NCBI RefSeq assembly: GCF_016862795.1
Contig: NZ_BONQ01000138.1
Span: 1-64,000 of the forward strand
From: Dactylosporangium siamense
GTDB lineage: Bacteria; Actinomycetota; Actinomycetes; Mycobacteriales; Micromonosporaceae
Direction of reading: 5' to 3'
DNA: 64,000 nucleotides
The stretch's first letter is position 1. The number at the start of each line of letters is the position of its first letter. A model generated the notes under the pieces. That model was not told the DNA's origin, ran no database searches, and saw nothing but the letters and a program-made list of their open reading frames with translations. Positions 33,110-41,240 of the stretch are shown here, one piece after another. Both the position numbers and the translations under genes were made by a program.

Positions 33110-34230
33110 GCCGCCCCCTCCCGCAGTGAAGCGATCATCGAGGACCGTAGCAAATAGGCGCGGGCCGCGACCGGGTCGGCGGCCAGCGCGCGCAGCTCGT
33201 CGGCGTAGGCCGAGGCGCCGCCGGCACGCAGCTTCTCCCAGTTGCTGTGGGTGGTCTTCTGCACGTAGTTGCGGGCGACGTCCCGGCGGGCGGCGGCGGT
33301 GGCCGTGACCGCGTCGTCGTCCCCGGCGGCGATGGCGCGGGAGAGGAGGACCGCGTCGTGGATGCCGGAGTTCATGCCCATCCCGCCGAGCGGGTTGTTG
33401 ATGTGCGCGGCGTCCCCGGCGAGCACGACCCGCCCGACCCGGAAGGACTCCGCGACCCGCTGGTGCACGCGGTACAGCGTGGTGTGCGCGATCCGCCACG
33501 GCCGTCCCGGGTCGGCGACGCCGAGCAGCCGCTCCGGCAGGCGGGCCCGCTCGACGTCGTCGGGGGTGTCGGGCGGGGTCGGCAGCAGCACCCGCCAGTG
33601 GTCCGGGGTGCGCAGCACGACGAGCCACTCGACGGGGTCGAAGAGGTAGTTCACCTCGGCGATGCCGGGCAGCAGCGCGGTCAGGTCCTCGTCGGTGGAG
33701 CCGACCAGGAACCGGTCCGGATACGTGATGCCCTCGAACGCGTCGCCGAACAGCGACCGGCGCACCGCGGAGTTGGCGCCGTCGGCGCCGACGAGCCAGT
33801 CGCCCCGGAAGGTGTCGTTGACCGTCACCCCGGTGCGGTCCTGGGTCACCCGGTCGACGCGTTGTCCGAAGTGGACGGTTCCCGGGGGGAGCAGCGGCAG
33901 CAGGAGCCGGGTCAGCTTGCTCTGCTCGCACTGCAGGCGGAAGGGGTACGGGGTGTCGCCGGCGAGCAGTGACATGTCCAGCTCGGCGATGATGCCGCCG
34001 CCGCGTTCCCGGTACTGGAAGCGGGGCGAGACCAGGCCCTGCGCCAGCAGCGCGTCGAGGACCCCGAGGTCGGCGAGCATCTCCAGGGACGGCGGGTGGA
34101 ACGTCGAGGCCCGCGACTCGGTGGCGAGGGCGTCGCCGGCCTCCAGGACGGTGACGTCGACGCCGAGGCGGTGCAGGGTGAGCGCCGCGGTGAGCCCGAC
34201 CGGCCCGGCGCCGGCGACGACGACCTTCAT
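33106..34230 (-). CDS. FAD-dependent aromatic monooxygenase (PHBH fold)
   Basis: 374 residues from ATG 34230 (ATGA overlap). The FAD-binding GAGPVGLTAALTL is at the N-terminus, the NAD(P)H/FAD motif LVGADGANSAVR is central, and VVLAGDAAHINNPLGGMGMN is the GD motif. This is the UbiH/PHBH-type group A flavoprotein hydroxylase family, which uses NAD(P)H and O2 on aromatic or enolic rings. Some members hydroxylate or open N-heterocycles. The length is normal. It lies with an aldehyde dehydrogenase and a C-C lyase, in line with oxidative attack on a ring. Confidence 0.83.
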   Translation of the reverse strand: MKVVVAGAGPVGLTAALTLHRLGVDVTVLEAGDALATESRASTFHPPSLEMLADLGVLDALLAQGLVSPRFQYRERGGGIIAELDMSLLAGDTPYPFRLQCEQSKLTRLLLPLLPPGTVHFGQRVDRVTQDRTGVTVNDTFRGDWLVGADGANSAVRRSLFGDAFEGITYPDRFLVGSTDEDLTALLPGIAEVNYLFDPVEWLVVLRTPDHWRVLLPTPPDTPDDVERARLPERLLGVADPGRPWRIAHTTLYRVHQRVAESFRVGRVVLAGDAAHINNPLGGMGMNSGIHDAVLLSRAIAAGDDDAVTATAAARRDVARNYVQKTTHSNWEKLRAGGASAYADELRALAADPVAARAYLLRSSMIASLREGAA

Positions 34231-35078
34231 GCGGGCACCTCCGGGGCGTAGCGGGCGTCCAGGGCGAGCGCGTCGGCCTGCCCGACCAGGCCGGTGAACG
34301 CGTCCCAGGGCAGGCGGGGGACCGCGCCGGCGTGCCCGTCGGCGGCGATCGCGGCGTACGCGGCCCGGGCCGCCTCCAGCGCGGCGAGCAGCGGCGCGAC
34401 CGGGTGCAGGACGAACCGGACGCCGAGCTCGGCGAGCGTCGCGTCGGCCACGAAGGCGGCCGGGCCGGCCTCGGAACGGTTGACGACCAGCGGCATGTCC
34501 GGCAGCGCGGCGTGCACGGCGGCGAGGTCGTCGACACCGGTGACACCCTCGACGAACACCGCGTCGGCGCCCGCGTGCGCGTACCGTAACGCCCGGTCGA
34601 TCGCGTCGTCGAGGCCGGTGACGGTGTACGCGTCCGTCCGCGCGACGACGACCAGGCCGGTGCCGGCCTCGGCGACCGCCCGGATCTTCGCCGCGGCCAG
34701 GCCGGCGTCGAGCAGTTCCTTGCCGGCCAGGTGCCCGCAGCGTTTCGGGCTGACCTGGTCCTCCAGGTGCAGCCCGGCGACCCCGGCGGCGGCGTAGCGG
34801 CGGGCCGTCCACACCGCGTGCGGGGCGTTGCCGTAGCCGGTGTCGGCGTCCGCGAGCAGCGGCACCACGCCCAGCGCGGGCGTCACGGTGGCGGCGACGG
34901 ACGCGATGTGGGTGCCGTGCAGGTAGCCGAGGTCGGGCAGCCCGAGCCGCAGCGCCGACACGGCCGCTCCGGACAGGTGGGCCGCGGCGAACCCGGCCCG
35001 CACCGCGAGGGCGGCGGTCAGCGGGTCGTACACGCCGGGCAGGTGGGTCACGCCTGCACCGGTCAGGAGCCGTCTCAC
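34227..35078 (-). CDS. Isocitrate lyase/PEP mutase superfamily C-C lyase (2,3-dimethylmalate or methylisocitrate lyase type)
   Basis: 283 residues from GTG 35078 (GTGA overlap). Metal-binding ADADTGYG (Asp77 and Asp79), LHLEDQ (Glu106-Asp107) and the catalytic loop SPKRCGHLAGK (Cys114) identify a lyase rather than a PEP mutase. Known activities are 2-methylisocitrate, 2,3-dimethylmalate and petal-death-type 2-alkylmalate cleavage. A 2,3-dialkylmalate is what hydration of a dialkylmaleate would give, and pyrrole rings of chlorophyll and haem yield dialkylmaleimides on oxidation. The precise substrate is inferred. Confidence 0.8.
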   Translation of the reverse strand: MRRLLTGAGVTHLPGVYDPLTAALAVRAGFAAAHLSGAAVSALRLGLPDLGYLHGTHIASVAATVTPALGVVPLLADADTGYGNAPHAVWTARRYAAAGVAGLHLEDQVSPKRCGHLAGKELLDAGLAAAKIRAVAEAGTGLVVVARTDAYTVTGLDDAIDRALRYAHAGADAVFVEGVTGVDDLAAVHAALPDMPLVVNRSEAGPAAFVADATLAELGVRFVLHPVAPLLAALEAARAAYAAIAADGHAGAVPRLPWDAFTGLVGQADALALDARYAPEVPA

Positions 35079-36493
35079 AGCGCGAAACCGTTCTCGACGC
35101 CGGTCACCCGCGGGTTGGTGAAGAAGCGCAGGGTCTCCGCGGTGCCTTCCTCGCCGAGGCCGGAGACGCCCCACGCGGGCCGCGGCGTGAACAGGTGCAG
35201 GCTCATCACCGAGGAGCCGTTGACCTTCACCTCGCCGGCCCGGATCAGCCGGGCCACCGCGAGCGCGGCCGCCTCGTCGGTGCCGAACACGTAGCCTTCC
35301 AGGCCGTAGGCGGTGTCGTTGGCGAGGGCGACGGCCTCGTCGACGGTGCCGTAGCCGTGCACGGTGGCGACGGGCCCGAAGATCTCGTGCCGGGCCGGCT
35401 CCTCGGCGGCGCCGGTGACGAGGGCGGGGGCGAAGAAGTTCCCGCCGGCGGGCACGTCGGTGAACGTGTGCGCCTTGCCGCCGAGGTCGAGCAGCCGGGC
35501 CGCGACGAGTGCGCGGTGCCCGCTGTGGATGAGCGGGCCCAGCTCGGTGGCCGGGTCGGCGGGGTCGCCGACGCGCAGCGCGGCGAGCCGCTCGCCGATC
35601 GCCGCGAGCAGCGACGGGAGCAGGTCGTGCGGCGCGATGAGCCGGCCGAGGGCCCGGCACCACTGGCCGTTGAGGGTGGTGAGCAGGTCGACGGCGGCGC
35701 GGGCGGCGGCGTCGACGTCGGCGTCGGGCAGCACGACCAGGGGGTTGTTGCCGCCGAGCTCCAGCTGCGCGGGTTTCAGCCCGGACGCGCACTGCCCGGC
35801 GACGGCCCGGCCGCCGGGGACGCCGCCGGTGAACGACACGGCCCGGATCCGCGGGTCGCCGACGAGCGTGGCGCCGACCTCGGGGCCGCCGTGCAGCAGC
35901 TGCAGCACGCCCGGCGGCAGCAGCCCGGCGATGATCTCGACGAGGAGCTGGGTACCCAGAGGGGCGTACTCGCTGGGTTTGACGACGGTGGGGCAGCCGG
36001 CGGCGAGGGCGTTGGCGGCCTTGTGCGCGGCCATCGGCGCCGGGGCGTTCCACGGCACGAGGCACAGCGCCGGCCCCCACGGCAGCAGCTCCACGGTGAC
36101 GGGCCGGCCGTCGTCGCGGGTCATGGTGCGGGTGAGCCAGCCCTCGCGCAGCTGCGCGGCGGCGAGCCGGAACGACCCGGTGACGATGAACCCGAGCGGG
36201 GTCGCCTGCCGGATCGGCACGCCGGTGCTCGCGCTCTCCACGGTGACGATGCCGGCGACGGCCGCCTCGAGGGCGTCGGCGCAGGCGTCGAGCAGGTCGG
36301 CGCGTTCGGCCGGCGGCACGGCCGCCCACGGTGCGGCGGCGCGGTCCGCGGCGGCGAGGGCGGCCTCGACCTCGGCGCGGGTGCTGCCGAGCTGCGGGCC
36401 GAGCACCGCGCCGGTCGCCGGGTCCTCCAGGGTGCCGTTGAGGGTCCGGGTGGCCGGTGCCCAGGCACCGTCGACGAGTGACCGGGCTGGCAT
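35075..36493 (-). CDS. Aldehyde dehydrogenase (ALDH superfamily), second paralogue
   Basis: 472 residues from ATG 36493. Key parts are VPWNAPAPMAAHKAANAL, KPSEYAPLGTQ, the base in LELGGNNPLVVL, the catalytic Cys in LLTTLNGQWCRALGRLI, and EIFGPVATVHGYGTVDEAV. It is clearly distinct from the paralogue at 31661. It begins 1 base after the stop of the upstream acyl-CoA-dehydrogenase-like gene. Two different ALDHs in one operon suggest at least two aldehyde intermediates, for example a formyl-pyrrole fragment and a side-chain aldehyde (inference). Confidence 0.85.
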   Translation of the reverse strand: MPARSLVDGAWAPATRTLNGTLEDPATGAVLGPQLGSTRAEVEAALAAADRAAAPWAAVPPAERADLLDACADALEAAVAGIVTVESASTGVPIRQATPLGFIVTGSFRLAAAQLREGWLTRTMTRDDGRPVTVELLPWGPALCLVPWNAPAPMAAHKAANALAAGCPTVVKPSEYAPLGTQLLVEIIAGLLPPGVLQLLHGGPEVGATLVGDPRIRAVSFTGGVPGGRAVAGQCASGLKPAQLELGGNNPLVVLPDADVDAAARAAVDLLTTLNGQWCRALGRLIAPHDLLPSLLAAIGERLAALRVGDPADPATELGPLIHSGHRALVAARLLDLGGKAHTFTDVPAGGNFFAPALVTGAAEEPARHEIFGPVATVHGYGTVDEAVALANDTAYGLEGYVFGTDEAAALAVARLIRAGEVKVNGSSVMSLHLFTPRPAWGVSGLGEEGTAETLRFFTNPRVTGVENGFAL

Positions 36494-36494
36494 G

Positions 36495-37784
36495 TCACTG
36501 CTCCTTCGCGGACGAAGCGCTCACGTTGGCGAACAGCGCGTTCTCCGCGCCCGAGGTGACCAGGTTCGCGGCTTCGAGCCGGCCGCGCTCCGCGGGGAAC
36601 GTCATGACGAGGGACATCGCGGTGTCGCGCACGGCGCGGGCGATGACCCCGGTGTTGGCGGTGCCCGACGTGCCGGTGCACTTCAGCGCCCCGACGGCGA
36701 CGTCGAAGCAGGCCTCGGTGATGGAGCCCTTCGCCATCCGCCACTGGCGGAACACGTCGTCCTTGCTCCGCAGCGGCGGCTCGGACGTCTCGAGCTCCAG
36801 CTGCCGGCGGATCCAAAGGTACGCGGTCTCGAGGCGCTCGGTCATGTCACCGAACAGCACCTGGTGCATGGGGCTGCTGGCGACGGGCCGGCCGGTGTCG
36901 GCGAACGCCTTGCCGGTCGTGGCGGCGAGCGCGGCGTCGTACGCGGCCTGCGCCGAACCCAGGTAGACCGCGGAGATGGCGCACTGGTTGCCGACGAACG
37001 AGCCGCGGCTGACCTGCAGCATCCGCACGAACGCGCCGGGCACGGTCAGCGCCTCGTCGTCGGCGATGAACACGTCGTTGAGCGTGATGCCCTGGTTGGC
37101 GGTGGCCCGCATGCCGAGGGCATCCCAGGTCGGGCGCTCGCCGACGCCGGCGGCGTCGCGGGGGACGAAGAACGTGGCGAGCCCGGCGGCGGTGTCGGTG
37201 CCGGCCAGGCGGGCGGTGGTGAGGTAGTAGTCGGCGACGCCGGTGGCGCATCCGAAGGACTTCTCGCCGTTGAGCAGCCAGCCGCCGTCGGTCTTCGTCG
37301 CGGTGGTGCTGATGGAGATGTTGGCGCCGGCGCTCTTCACCGACTCGCTGGCGAAGTTGGCCAGCCAGACGCCCTCGGCCATGCGGGTCAGGACCTTCTC
37401 GGCGAACGCCCGGACGGCCGGGATCTCGTCGGTCTCGAACAGCCCGGCCCGGATCGCCTCCAGGGGCAGCAGCCCGCGGGACGCGCTGGTGTTGTGGAAG
37501 AAGTAGGCCAGGGCCGTCGAACCGCAGGCGGTGCCCATGGCGAAGGTGGCCGCGGCGAGGTCACGCAGGGTGCCGCCGAGGCCGCCGTACTCCTCCGGCA
37601 CGACCAGGCCGAGCAGGCCGGAGTCGCGCAGCAGGCCGACGTGTTCGATCGGGAAGCGACCTTCGGCGTCGGCGCCCGCCGCGGCCTTCCGCAGCGCGGG
37701 CAGCACGGATTCGACGCGTTCGGCCCGGCCGCGCTCGGCGTCGGACAGGCCGTCCAGCAGACGGTCGGCGGTGAGCTGTGCCAT
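36495..37784 (-). CDS. Acyl-CoA dehydrogenase-fold flavoprotein, possibly a two-component monooxygenase
   Basis: 429 residues from ATG 37784. The fold is clear from LLGLVVPEEYGGLGG, GGWLLNGEKSFGCATGVADYY, and the C-terminal SLVMTFPAERGRLEAANLV. The usual catalytic Glu and acyl-CoA-binding regions are not obvious, and the gene directly follows a flavin-reductase fusion. Acyl-CoA-dehydrogenase-fold monooxygenases (HsaA/DszC type) use reduced flavin from such a partner. I therefore favour an FMNH2-dependent oxygenase of a ring or thio/aza compound. A true acyl-CoA dehydrogenase is the alternative. Confidence 0.72.
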   Translation of the reverse strand: MAQLTADRLLDGLSDAERGRAERVESVLPALRKAAAGADAEGRFPIEHVGLLRDSGLLGLVVPEEYGGLGGTLRDLAAATFAMGTACGSTALAYFFHNTSASRGLLPLEAIRAGLFETDEIPAVRAFAEKVLTRMAEGVWLANFASESVKSAGANISISTTATKTDGGWLLNGEKSFGCATGVADYYLTTARLAGTDTAAGLATFFVPRDAAGVGERPTWDALGMRATANQGITLNDVFIADDEALTVPGAFVRMLQVSRGSFVGNQCAISAVYLGSAQAAYDAALAATTGKAFADTGRPVASSPMHQVLFGDMTERLETAYLWIRRQLELETSEPPLRSKDDVFRQWRMAKGSITEACFDVAVGALKCTGTSGTANTGVIARAVRDTAMSLVMTFPAERGRLEAANLVTSGAENALFANVSASSAKEQ

Positions 37785-37799
37785 GACAGCGAAGTCCTT

Positions 37800-39032
37800 T
37801 CAGGAGATCGGTACGCGGTAGGTGCGGCCGGGCAGCGCGCCGCCGAGATGTCGTTCGAGCTCGGCGGCGGCGGCGACCAGCGCGGCGCGGGGGCTGTCGC
37901 AGGCCACGCCGAGCCGGTCGGCGAGGAACTGCACGTCTTCGCAGGCGAGCACCCCGTCGATGCCGCCGAGCGTGGTGTCGAAGTGCCGCACCCCGCTCTT
38001 CATCGCCGTCAGCGCGTTGACCAGGCCGAGGCCGTGCCGGTCGCGCAGGCGCACCCGCAGCGACACCGGCCTGGCCCGGACCGTGGCGTCCTGCAGCAGC
38101 TCCCGGACCTGGCGGGGGGAGGCGGCCTCGGCGCCCTCGTCCAGGCCGATCTCGGCGCAGCCGAGCGAGGCGAGCAGGTCGACGGCGTCCAGGACGGCAC
38201 TGCCGTTGCCCGGCGCGAACGCGTCGGGCAGCCAGCAGGTCGCCGTCATGTCGTAGCGGTCGGCCTCGTCGAGGATGTGTTTCGTGGTCGCGGGGTCGCC
38301 GGCGAGCAGCTCGATCACCCCGGCGCCGCTCAGCGCCGCGTCGGCGACCTCGTCGGCGGTCGTGACCAGGGCGGTCGCCGTCGACCGGTCGCCGGTGGAG
38401 GTGAGGCAGCCGAACGGGTCGCGGACCCGGACCCGGACCCCGGCGGCGCGCAGCGCGGTGGCGAGGGTGCCGGCGGCGCCGGCGGAGACGGCGTGGTTGC
38501 GCAGCGCGGAGAGCAGGCCGGTGTCGGCGACGCTGACCTCGTCGGGCAGCACGTCGGCCAGCTGGCCCCAGGCCCGGGAGTGGAACAGCAGCGGCGCGAC
38601 GATCCGTGCGGTGGACGCGCCGAGCACGGCGCCGACGAAGATGGTGTGGTCGCCGCCGGCGTACGCGTGGACCACCCGGCAGTCGAGCCAGCCGACGGCG
38701 TCGGTGAGCACCGGCGCGCCGGTGACCCGGGTCTCCCAGGCGCCGCCGGCGAACCGGTCGGAGACGTCCTCCTGCCCGGCGAAGCGGCGCCCGACCACGG
38801 TCTGGTCCTTGGCCAGGACGCTCACCGCGAAGACGCCGCTGGCCTCGATGAGCGCGTGCGTGATGATGCGCCGGTTGAGGCACACGAGAATCAGTGGCGG
38901 GTCCATGCTCACACTGGAGAAGGAGCTCGCGGTCATGCCGTGCCAGCCGTCGCCCGCGACGGTGGTCACGACGCTGACACCGCTCGGCCACTGTGCGAGC
39001 ACCGAACGGAACGTGTCGGGGTCGATCGTCAC
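37800..39032 (-). CDS. Flavin reductase fused to an HMG-CoA-lyase-like TIM barrel
   Basis: 410 residues from GTG 39032. Residues 1 to about 160 are a flavin reductase domain (FRSVLAQWPSGVSVVTT, WHGMTASSFSSVSMDPPLILVCLNR, HTIFVGAV). Residues about 175-405 resemble HMGL-type lyases: PVSLRVRLRDRHGLGLVNAL, then SGVRHFDTTLGGIDG and ACEDVQFLADRLG. Family metal-binding residues are only partly recognisable, so lyase activity is uncertain. The reductase half would feed reduced flavin to the next gene's product (36495). I do not know this fusion from described systems. The first gene of its operon; site C lies 26 bases upstream. Confidence 0.78.
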   Translation of the reverse strand: MTIDPDTFRSVLAQWPSGVSVVTTVAGDGWHGMTASSFSSVSMDPPLILVCLNRRIITHALIEASGVFAVSVLAKDQTVVGRRFAGQEDVSDRFAGGAWETRVTGAPVLTDAVGWLDCRVVHAYAGGDHTIFVGAVLGASTARIVAPLLFHSRAWGQLADVLPDEVSVADTGLLSALRNHAVSAGAAGTLATALRAAGVRVRVRDPFGCLTSTGDRSTATALVTTADEVADAALSGAGVIELLAGDPATTKHILDEADRYDMTATCWLPDAFAPGNGSAVLDAVDLLASLGCAEIGLDEGAEAASPRQVRELLQDATVRARPVSLRVRLRDRHGLGLVNALTAMKSGVRHFDTTLGGIDGVLACEDVQFLADRLGVACDSPRAALVAAAAELERHLGGALPGRTYRVPIS

Positions 39033-39058
39033 CCGCGCCCACCTTCTGTTCCACTTAG

Positions 39059-39084
39059 CGAAACGCTGTCACGGTCACGGTAAC
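39059..39084 (+). promoter_or_regulatory. 26-base regulon operator, site C
   Basis: CGAAAC (39059-39064) and GGTAAC (39079-39084) are 20 bases apart, with CTGT at the same offset as in the other sites. It agrees with site A at 17 of 26 positions and is the weakest of the five. It lies upstream of the minus-strand operon starting at 39032 and 74 bases before the IclR gene. Confidence 0.55.
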
Positions 39085-39121
39085 GACGGCGGTGAAGCGA
39101 TGTCAACGATGCGCGGACGCC

Positions 39122-39151
39122 GTTTCCCCTAGGGAAATCTGTGCTTAGACT
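39122..39151 (+). promoter_or_regulatory. Leaderless IclR promoter with overlapping palindrome
   Basis: TTTCCC (39123-39128) and GGGAAA (39132-39137) form a perfect inverted repeat around CTA at the expected -35 region. TAGACT (39146-39151) fits a -10 element and ends 6 bases before the GTG start, which predicts a leaderless transcript. The palindrome shares the GGGAAA word with the five 26-base sites in an inside-out arrangement, suggesting autoregulation. Confidence 0.6.
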
Positions 39152-39157
39152 TCTGGG

Positions 39158-39973
39158 GTGTCGACCACCACCACGACGGCGTCCAGCGCCGACAACGCCG
39201 ACGGCTCCGCCAGCCGCTCCATCGCGGCGGTCGAGCGGGCCATGGACGTCCTGCTGCTCTTCGGCCGGGTCGGGCGCCCCGACCTCGGCGTCACCGAGAT
39301 CGCCGCCGAGCTCGGCCTGACCAAGGCGGCGGTGCACCGCATCCTCACCGCGCTGCGCAACCGGGACCTGGTGACGGTCGATCCGACCACCCGCCGGTAT
39401 GCGCTCGGCCACGCGGCCGTGGCGCTCGGCCGGGCCTACCTGGCCCGCACCGACCTGCGGGCGATCGCCGCGCCGGAGCTGCGCCGGCTGTCCGAGGAGA
39501 CCGGCGAGACCGCCACCCTGTCCATCCGCCGCGGTGACATGCGGCTCTACGTCGACCAGGTGGTGCCCGAGCAGGAGCTGCGCCTGGAGGTCCAGCTCGG
39601 CACGCCCTACCCGCTGCACGCGGGCGCGTCGTCGAAGGCGTTCCTGGCCTTCCTCGGCGAGGACGAGATCGAGGTGTACCTGGCGAAGCACGCCCTGGGC
39701 GCGCTGACGGAGAAGACCATCGTCGAGGACGGCGCGCTGCGCCTGGAGCTGGCCGCGATCCAACGCCGTGGCTACGCCACCTCGATGGGGGAGCGCCAGG
39801 TCGGCGCGGCGTCGGTCGCCGCGCCGGTGTTCGACCATGACGGGCACGTCATCGCGGTGCTGTCGGCGGCCGGCCCGCTGTCGCGCTTCAAGCCGCGGAT
39901 GGCCGAGTGCGCCGACCGGCTCCTCGCCGCGGCCGCCCGGGTGTCCGGCCATCTCGGCTACCACGCCGGTTAG
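39158..39973 (+). CDS. IclR-family transcriptional regulator, probable regulon controller
   Basis: 271 residues. GTG 39158 directly follows a -10-like TAGACT, implying a leaderless mRNA. The winged helix-turn-helix is at about residues 20-85 (LGVTEIAAELGLTKAAVHRILTAL). The effector-binding IclR domain follows (LRLEVQLGTPYPLHAGASSKAFLAFL; GERQVGAASVAAPVFDHDGH). IclR proteins control catabolic genes in response to aromatic acids or other pathway compounds, and PobR/PcaU-type members bind an inverted repeat plus a third direct repeat. The five 26-base sites have just that arrangement. It is the only regulator inside the regulon, central and flanked by sites C and D. Confidence 0.88.
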   Translation: MSTTTTTASSADNADGSASRSIAAVERAMDVLLLFGRVGRPDLGVTEIAAELGLTKAAVHRILTALRNRDLVTVDPTTRRYALGHAAVALGRAYLARTDLRAIAAPELRRLSEETGETATLSIRRGDMRLYVDQVVPEQELRLEVQLGTPYPLHAGASSKAFLAFLGEDEIEVYLAKHALGALTEKTIVEDGALRLELAAIQRRGYATSMGERQVGAASVAAPVFDHDGHVIAVLSAAGPLSRFKPRMAECADRLLAAAARVSGHLGYHAG

Positions 39974-40659
39974 TGCATCCAGGGTTTGAGCACCCCGAAC
40001 GCGGCGGCGGCGAGGACGGACAGCCAGATGCCCCACACGTAGGGCAGGCAGCCGTCCACCGCCCGCCGCAGCCGGTGCTCCACCTCCGGCGTCGAGCCGC
40101 TGGTCATCAGCTCGCCGTAGGGGGCGGCGAAGCCGCGCAGCGTCAGCCGGATGCCCAGACCGCACGCGATGGCCGTGGCGTAGAGCGCCACCTTCGCGCC
40201 GAGCCACTTCGGGTTGCTCGTCACGCCGAACGGCTCGGTGGCGAAGATGGTGTACACCGCGAGGGCGTACAGGATGCCGATCAGCGTGATGCGGATGCCC
40301 CAGTCGGCCCGCCGCACCAGGGGGTGTTTCCCCGGGGCGTGATGGTCCCTGATCGTCAGGAACAGCCAGCCGAACGCGAAGAGCCACACCGGCAGCACCG
40401 TCCACCACTGGAAGAGGGTGAAGCCGCCGAGCTGCGCGCCGTGGGAGTCCAGGGCCATCAGGGTGACCCCGCTGGGCAGGAACAGCACCAGGCAGATCTT
40501 CGGGCCCAGGTCCAGCCCGCCCATGATCTTCAGGGCGGTGTTGCGCGCGACGGGCGGCAGGTCGGGCCGCAGGACGAAGCGGCTGGAGTAGAAGACGCCC
40601 AGGTCTCCGCCCAGCCAGAACACGAACAGCACGATGTGCAGCAGGATCCACCAGCCCAT
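39970..40659 (-). CDS. Seven-helix membrane protein, CopD/DUF2269-like
   Basis: 229 residues. ATG 40659 is chosen; a longer frame from TTG 40695 would run through regulon site D. The first helix is GWWILLHIVLFVFWLGGDLG, and later helices include GPKICLVLFLPSGVTLMAL and WWTVLPVWLFAFGWLFLTI. A His in helix 1 and Trp-rich helices recall CopD-type or haem-related membrane proteins, but the match is weak. The gene is divergent from the CoA operon and shares site D. Its stop overlaps that of the convergent IclR gene. It may transport a substrate or carry electrons (inference). Confidence 0.62.
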   Translation of the reverse strand: MGWWILLHIVLFVFWLGGDLGVFYSSRFVLRPDLPPVARNTALKIMGGLDLGPKICLVLFLPSGVTLMALDSHGAQLGGFTLFQWWTVLPVWLFAFGWLFLTIRDHHAPGKHPLVRRADWGIRITLIGILYALAVYTIFATEPFGVTSNPKWLGAKVALYATAIACGLGIRLTLRGFAAPYGELMTSGSTPEVEHRLRRAVDGCLPYVWGIWLSVLAAAAFGVLKPWMH

Positions 40660-40667
40660 CGGACAAT

Positions 40668-40693
40668 GGAAACACTGATCCGCTGTGGGAAAC
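40668..40693 (+). promoter_or_regulatory. 26-base regulon operator, site D
   Basis: GGAAAC (40668-40673) recurs exactly at 40688-40693, with ACTGATCCGCT after the first copy. This is the clearest case of the 20-base spacing. The site ends 6 bases before the TTGACT -35 element of the CoA operon, a position typical of activator binding. Confidence 0.78.
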
Positions 40694-40699
40694 AAGTGC

Positions 40700-40729
40700 T
40701 TGACTCCGGCGTGGCGCGCTGCCTAGCGT
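40700..40729 (+). promoter_or_regulatory. Leaderless promoter of the 40737-50070 operon
   Basis: TTGACT (40700-40705), an 18-base spacer and TAGCGT (40724-40729) form a good sigma-70 promoter. The -10 ends 7 bases before the ATG at 40737, so the transcript should start at or next to the start codon. Confidence 0.68.
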
Positions 40730-40736
40730 CACGTCC

Positions 40737-41240
40737 ATGACCCTGGGCAACTACCTCGAGGACTTCACGGTCGGCGCCGTGTACCAGCATCCGCTGGGCC
40801 GCACGATCAGCGAGGCCGACAACACGTGGTTCACGTTGCTCACCATGAACACCAACCAGAACCACTTCAACGCGCACTTCGCCGCCGACGCCCCCTACGG
40901 CCGCCTCATCGTGAACTCGGGGCTGAGCGTCGCGATCGTGCTCGGGCTGTCCGTGTCCGACATGAGCCAGCACGCCATCATGAACCTCGGCTGGGAGCAG
41001 ATCCGCCTCACCGCGCCGGTGTTCGTCGGTGACACCCTCTACGCCGAGTCCATCGTGCTCGCCACCCGGCCGTCGGCGTCGCGCCCCTACGCGGGCATCG
41101 TCACGTGCCGCACCCGCGGCCTCAACCAGGACGGTGACGAGGTCATGTCGTGGGAGCGCAGCGTCATGGTGTACCGGCGCGACGCCCCCCACGACAAGTC
41201 GCACTTCCCCGTCGCGAAGACCGGTCCACTGACGGTATGA
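40737..41240 (+). CDS. MaoC-family enoyl-CoA hydratase, mesaconyl-CoA-hydratase-like
   Basis: 167 residues, hot-dog fold. GRTISEADNTWFTLLTMNTN and HFNAHFAADAPYGRLIVNSG supply the MaoC hydratase motif, with catalytic Asn/His near NQNHFNAHFA. DTLYAESIVLATRPSASRPY resembles mesaconyl/beta-methylmalyl-CoA dehydratases. It is the first gene of an eleven-gene operon in which most genes overlap by 4 bases. Reversible hydration of a branched unsaturated diacid CoA ester is the likely role, feeding the CitE-like lyase at 49225. Confidence 0.82.
   Translation: MTLGNYLEDFTVGAVYQHPLGRTISEADNTWFTLLTMNTNQNHFNAHFAADAPYGRLIVNSGLSVAIVLGLSVSDMSQHAIMNLGWEQIRLTAPVFVGDTLYAESIVLATRPSASRPYAGIVTCRTRGLNQDGDEVMSWERSVMVYRRDAPHDKSHFPVAKTGPLTV

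Noticed and set aside
35364-39083. A 1239-codon open frame on the plus strand
   Set aside because: It runs antisense through five well-supported genes of the minus-strand operon, and its translation has no recognisable domain.
39970-40659. HemJ-type protoporphyrinogen oxidase, which would suit a tetrapyrrole locus
   Set aside because: HemJ has conserved His and Trp/Leu motifs that I cannot find here; CopD/DUF2269-like is as far as the sequence goes.
39970-40695. Longer version of the membrane protein starting at TTG 40695
   Set aside because: The extension crosses operator site D; ATG 40659 starts directly at the first membrane helix.
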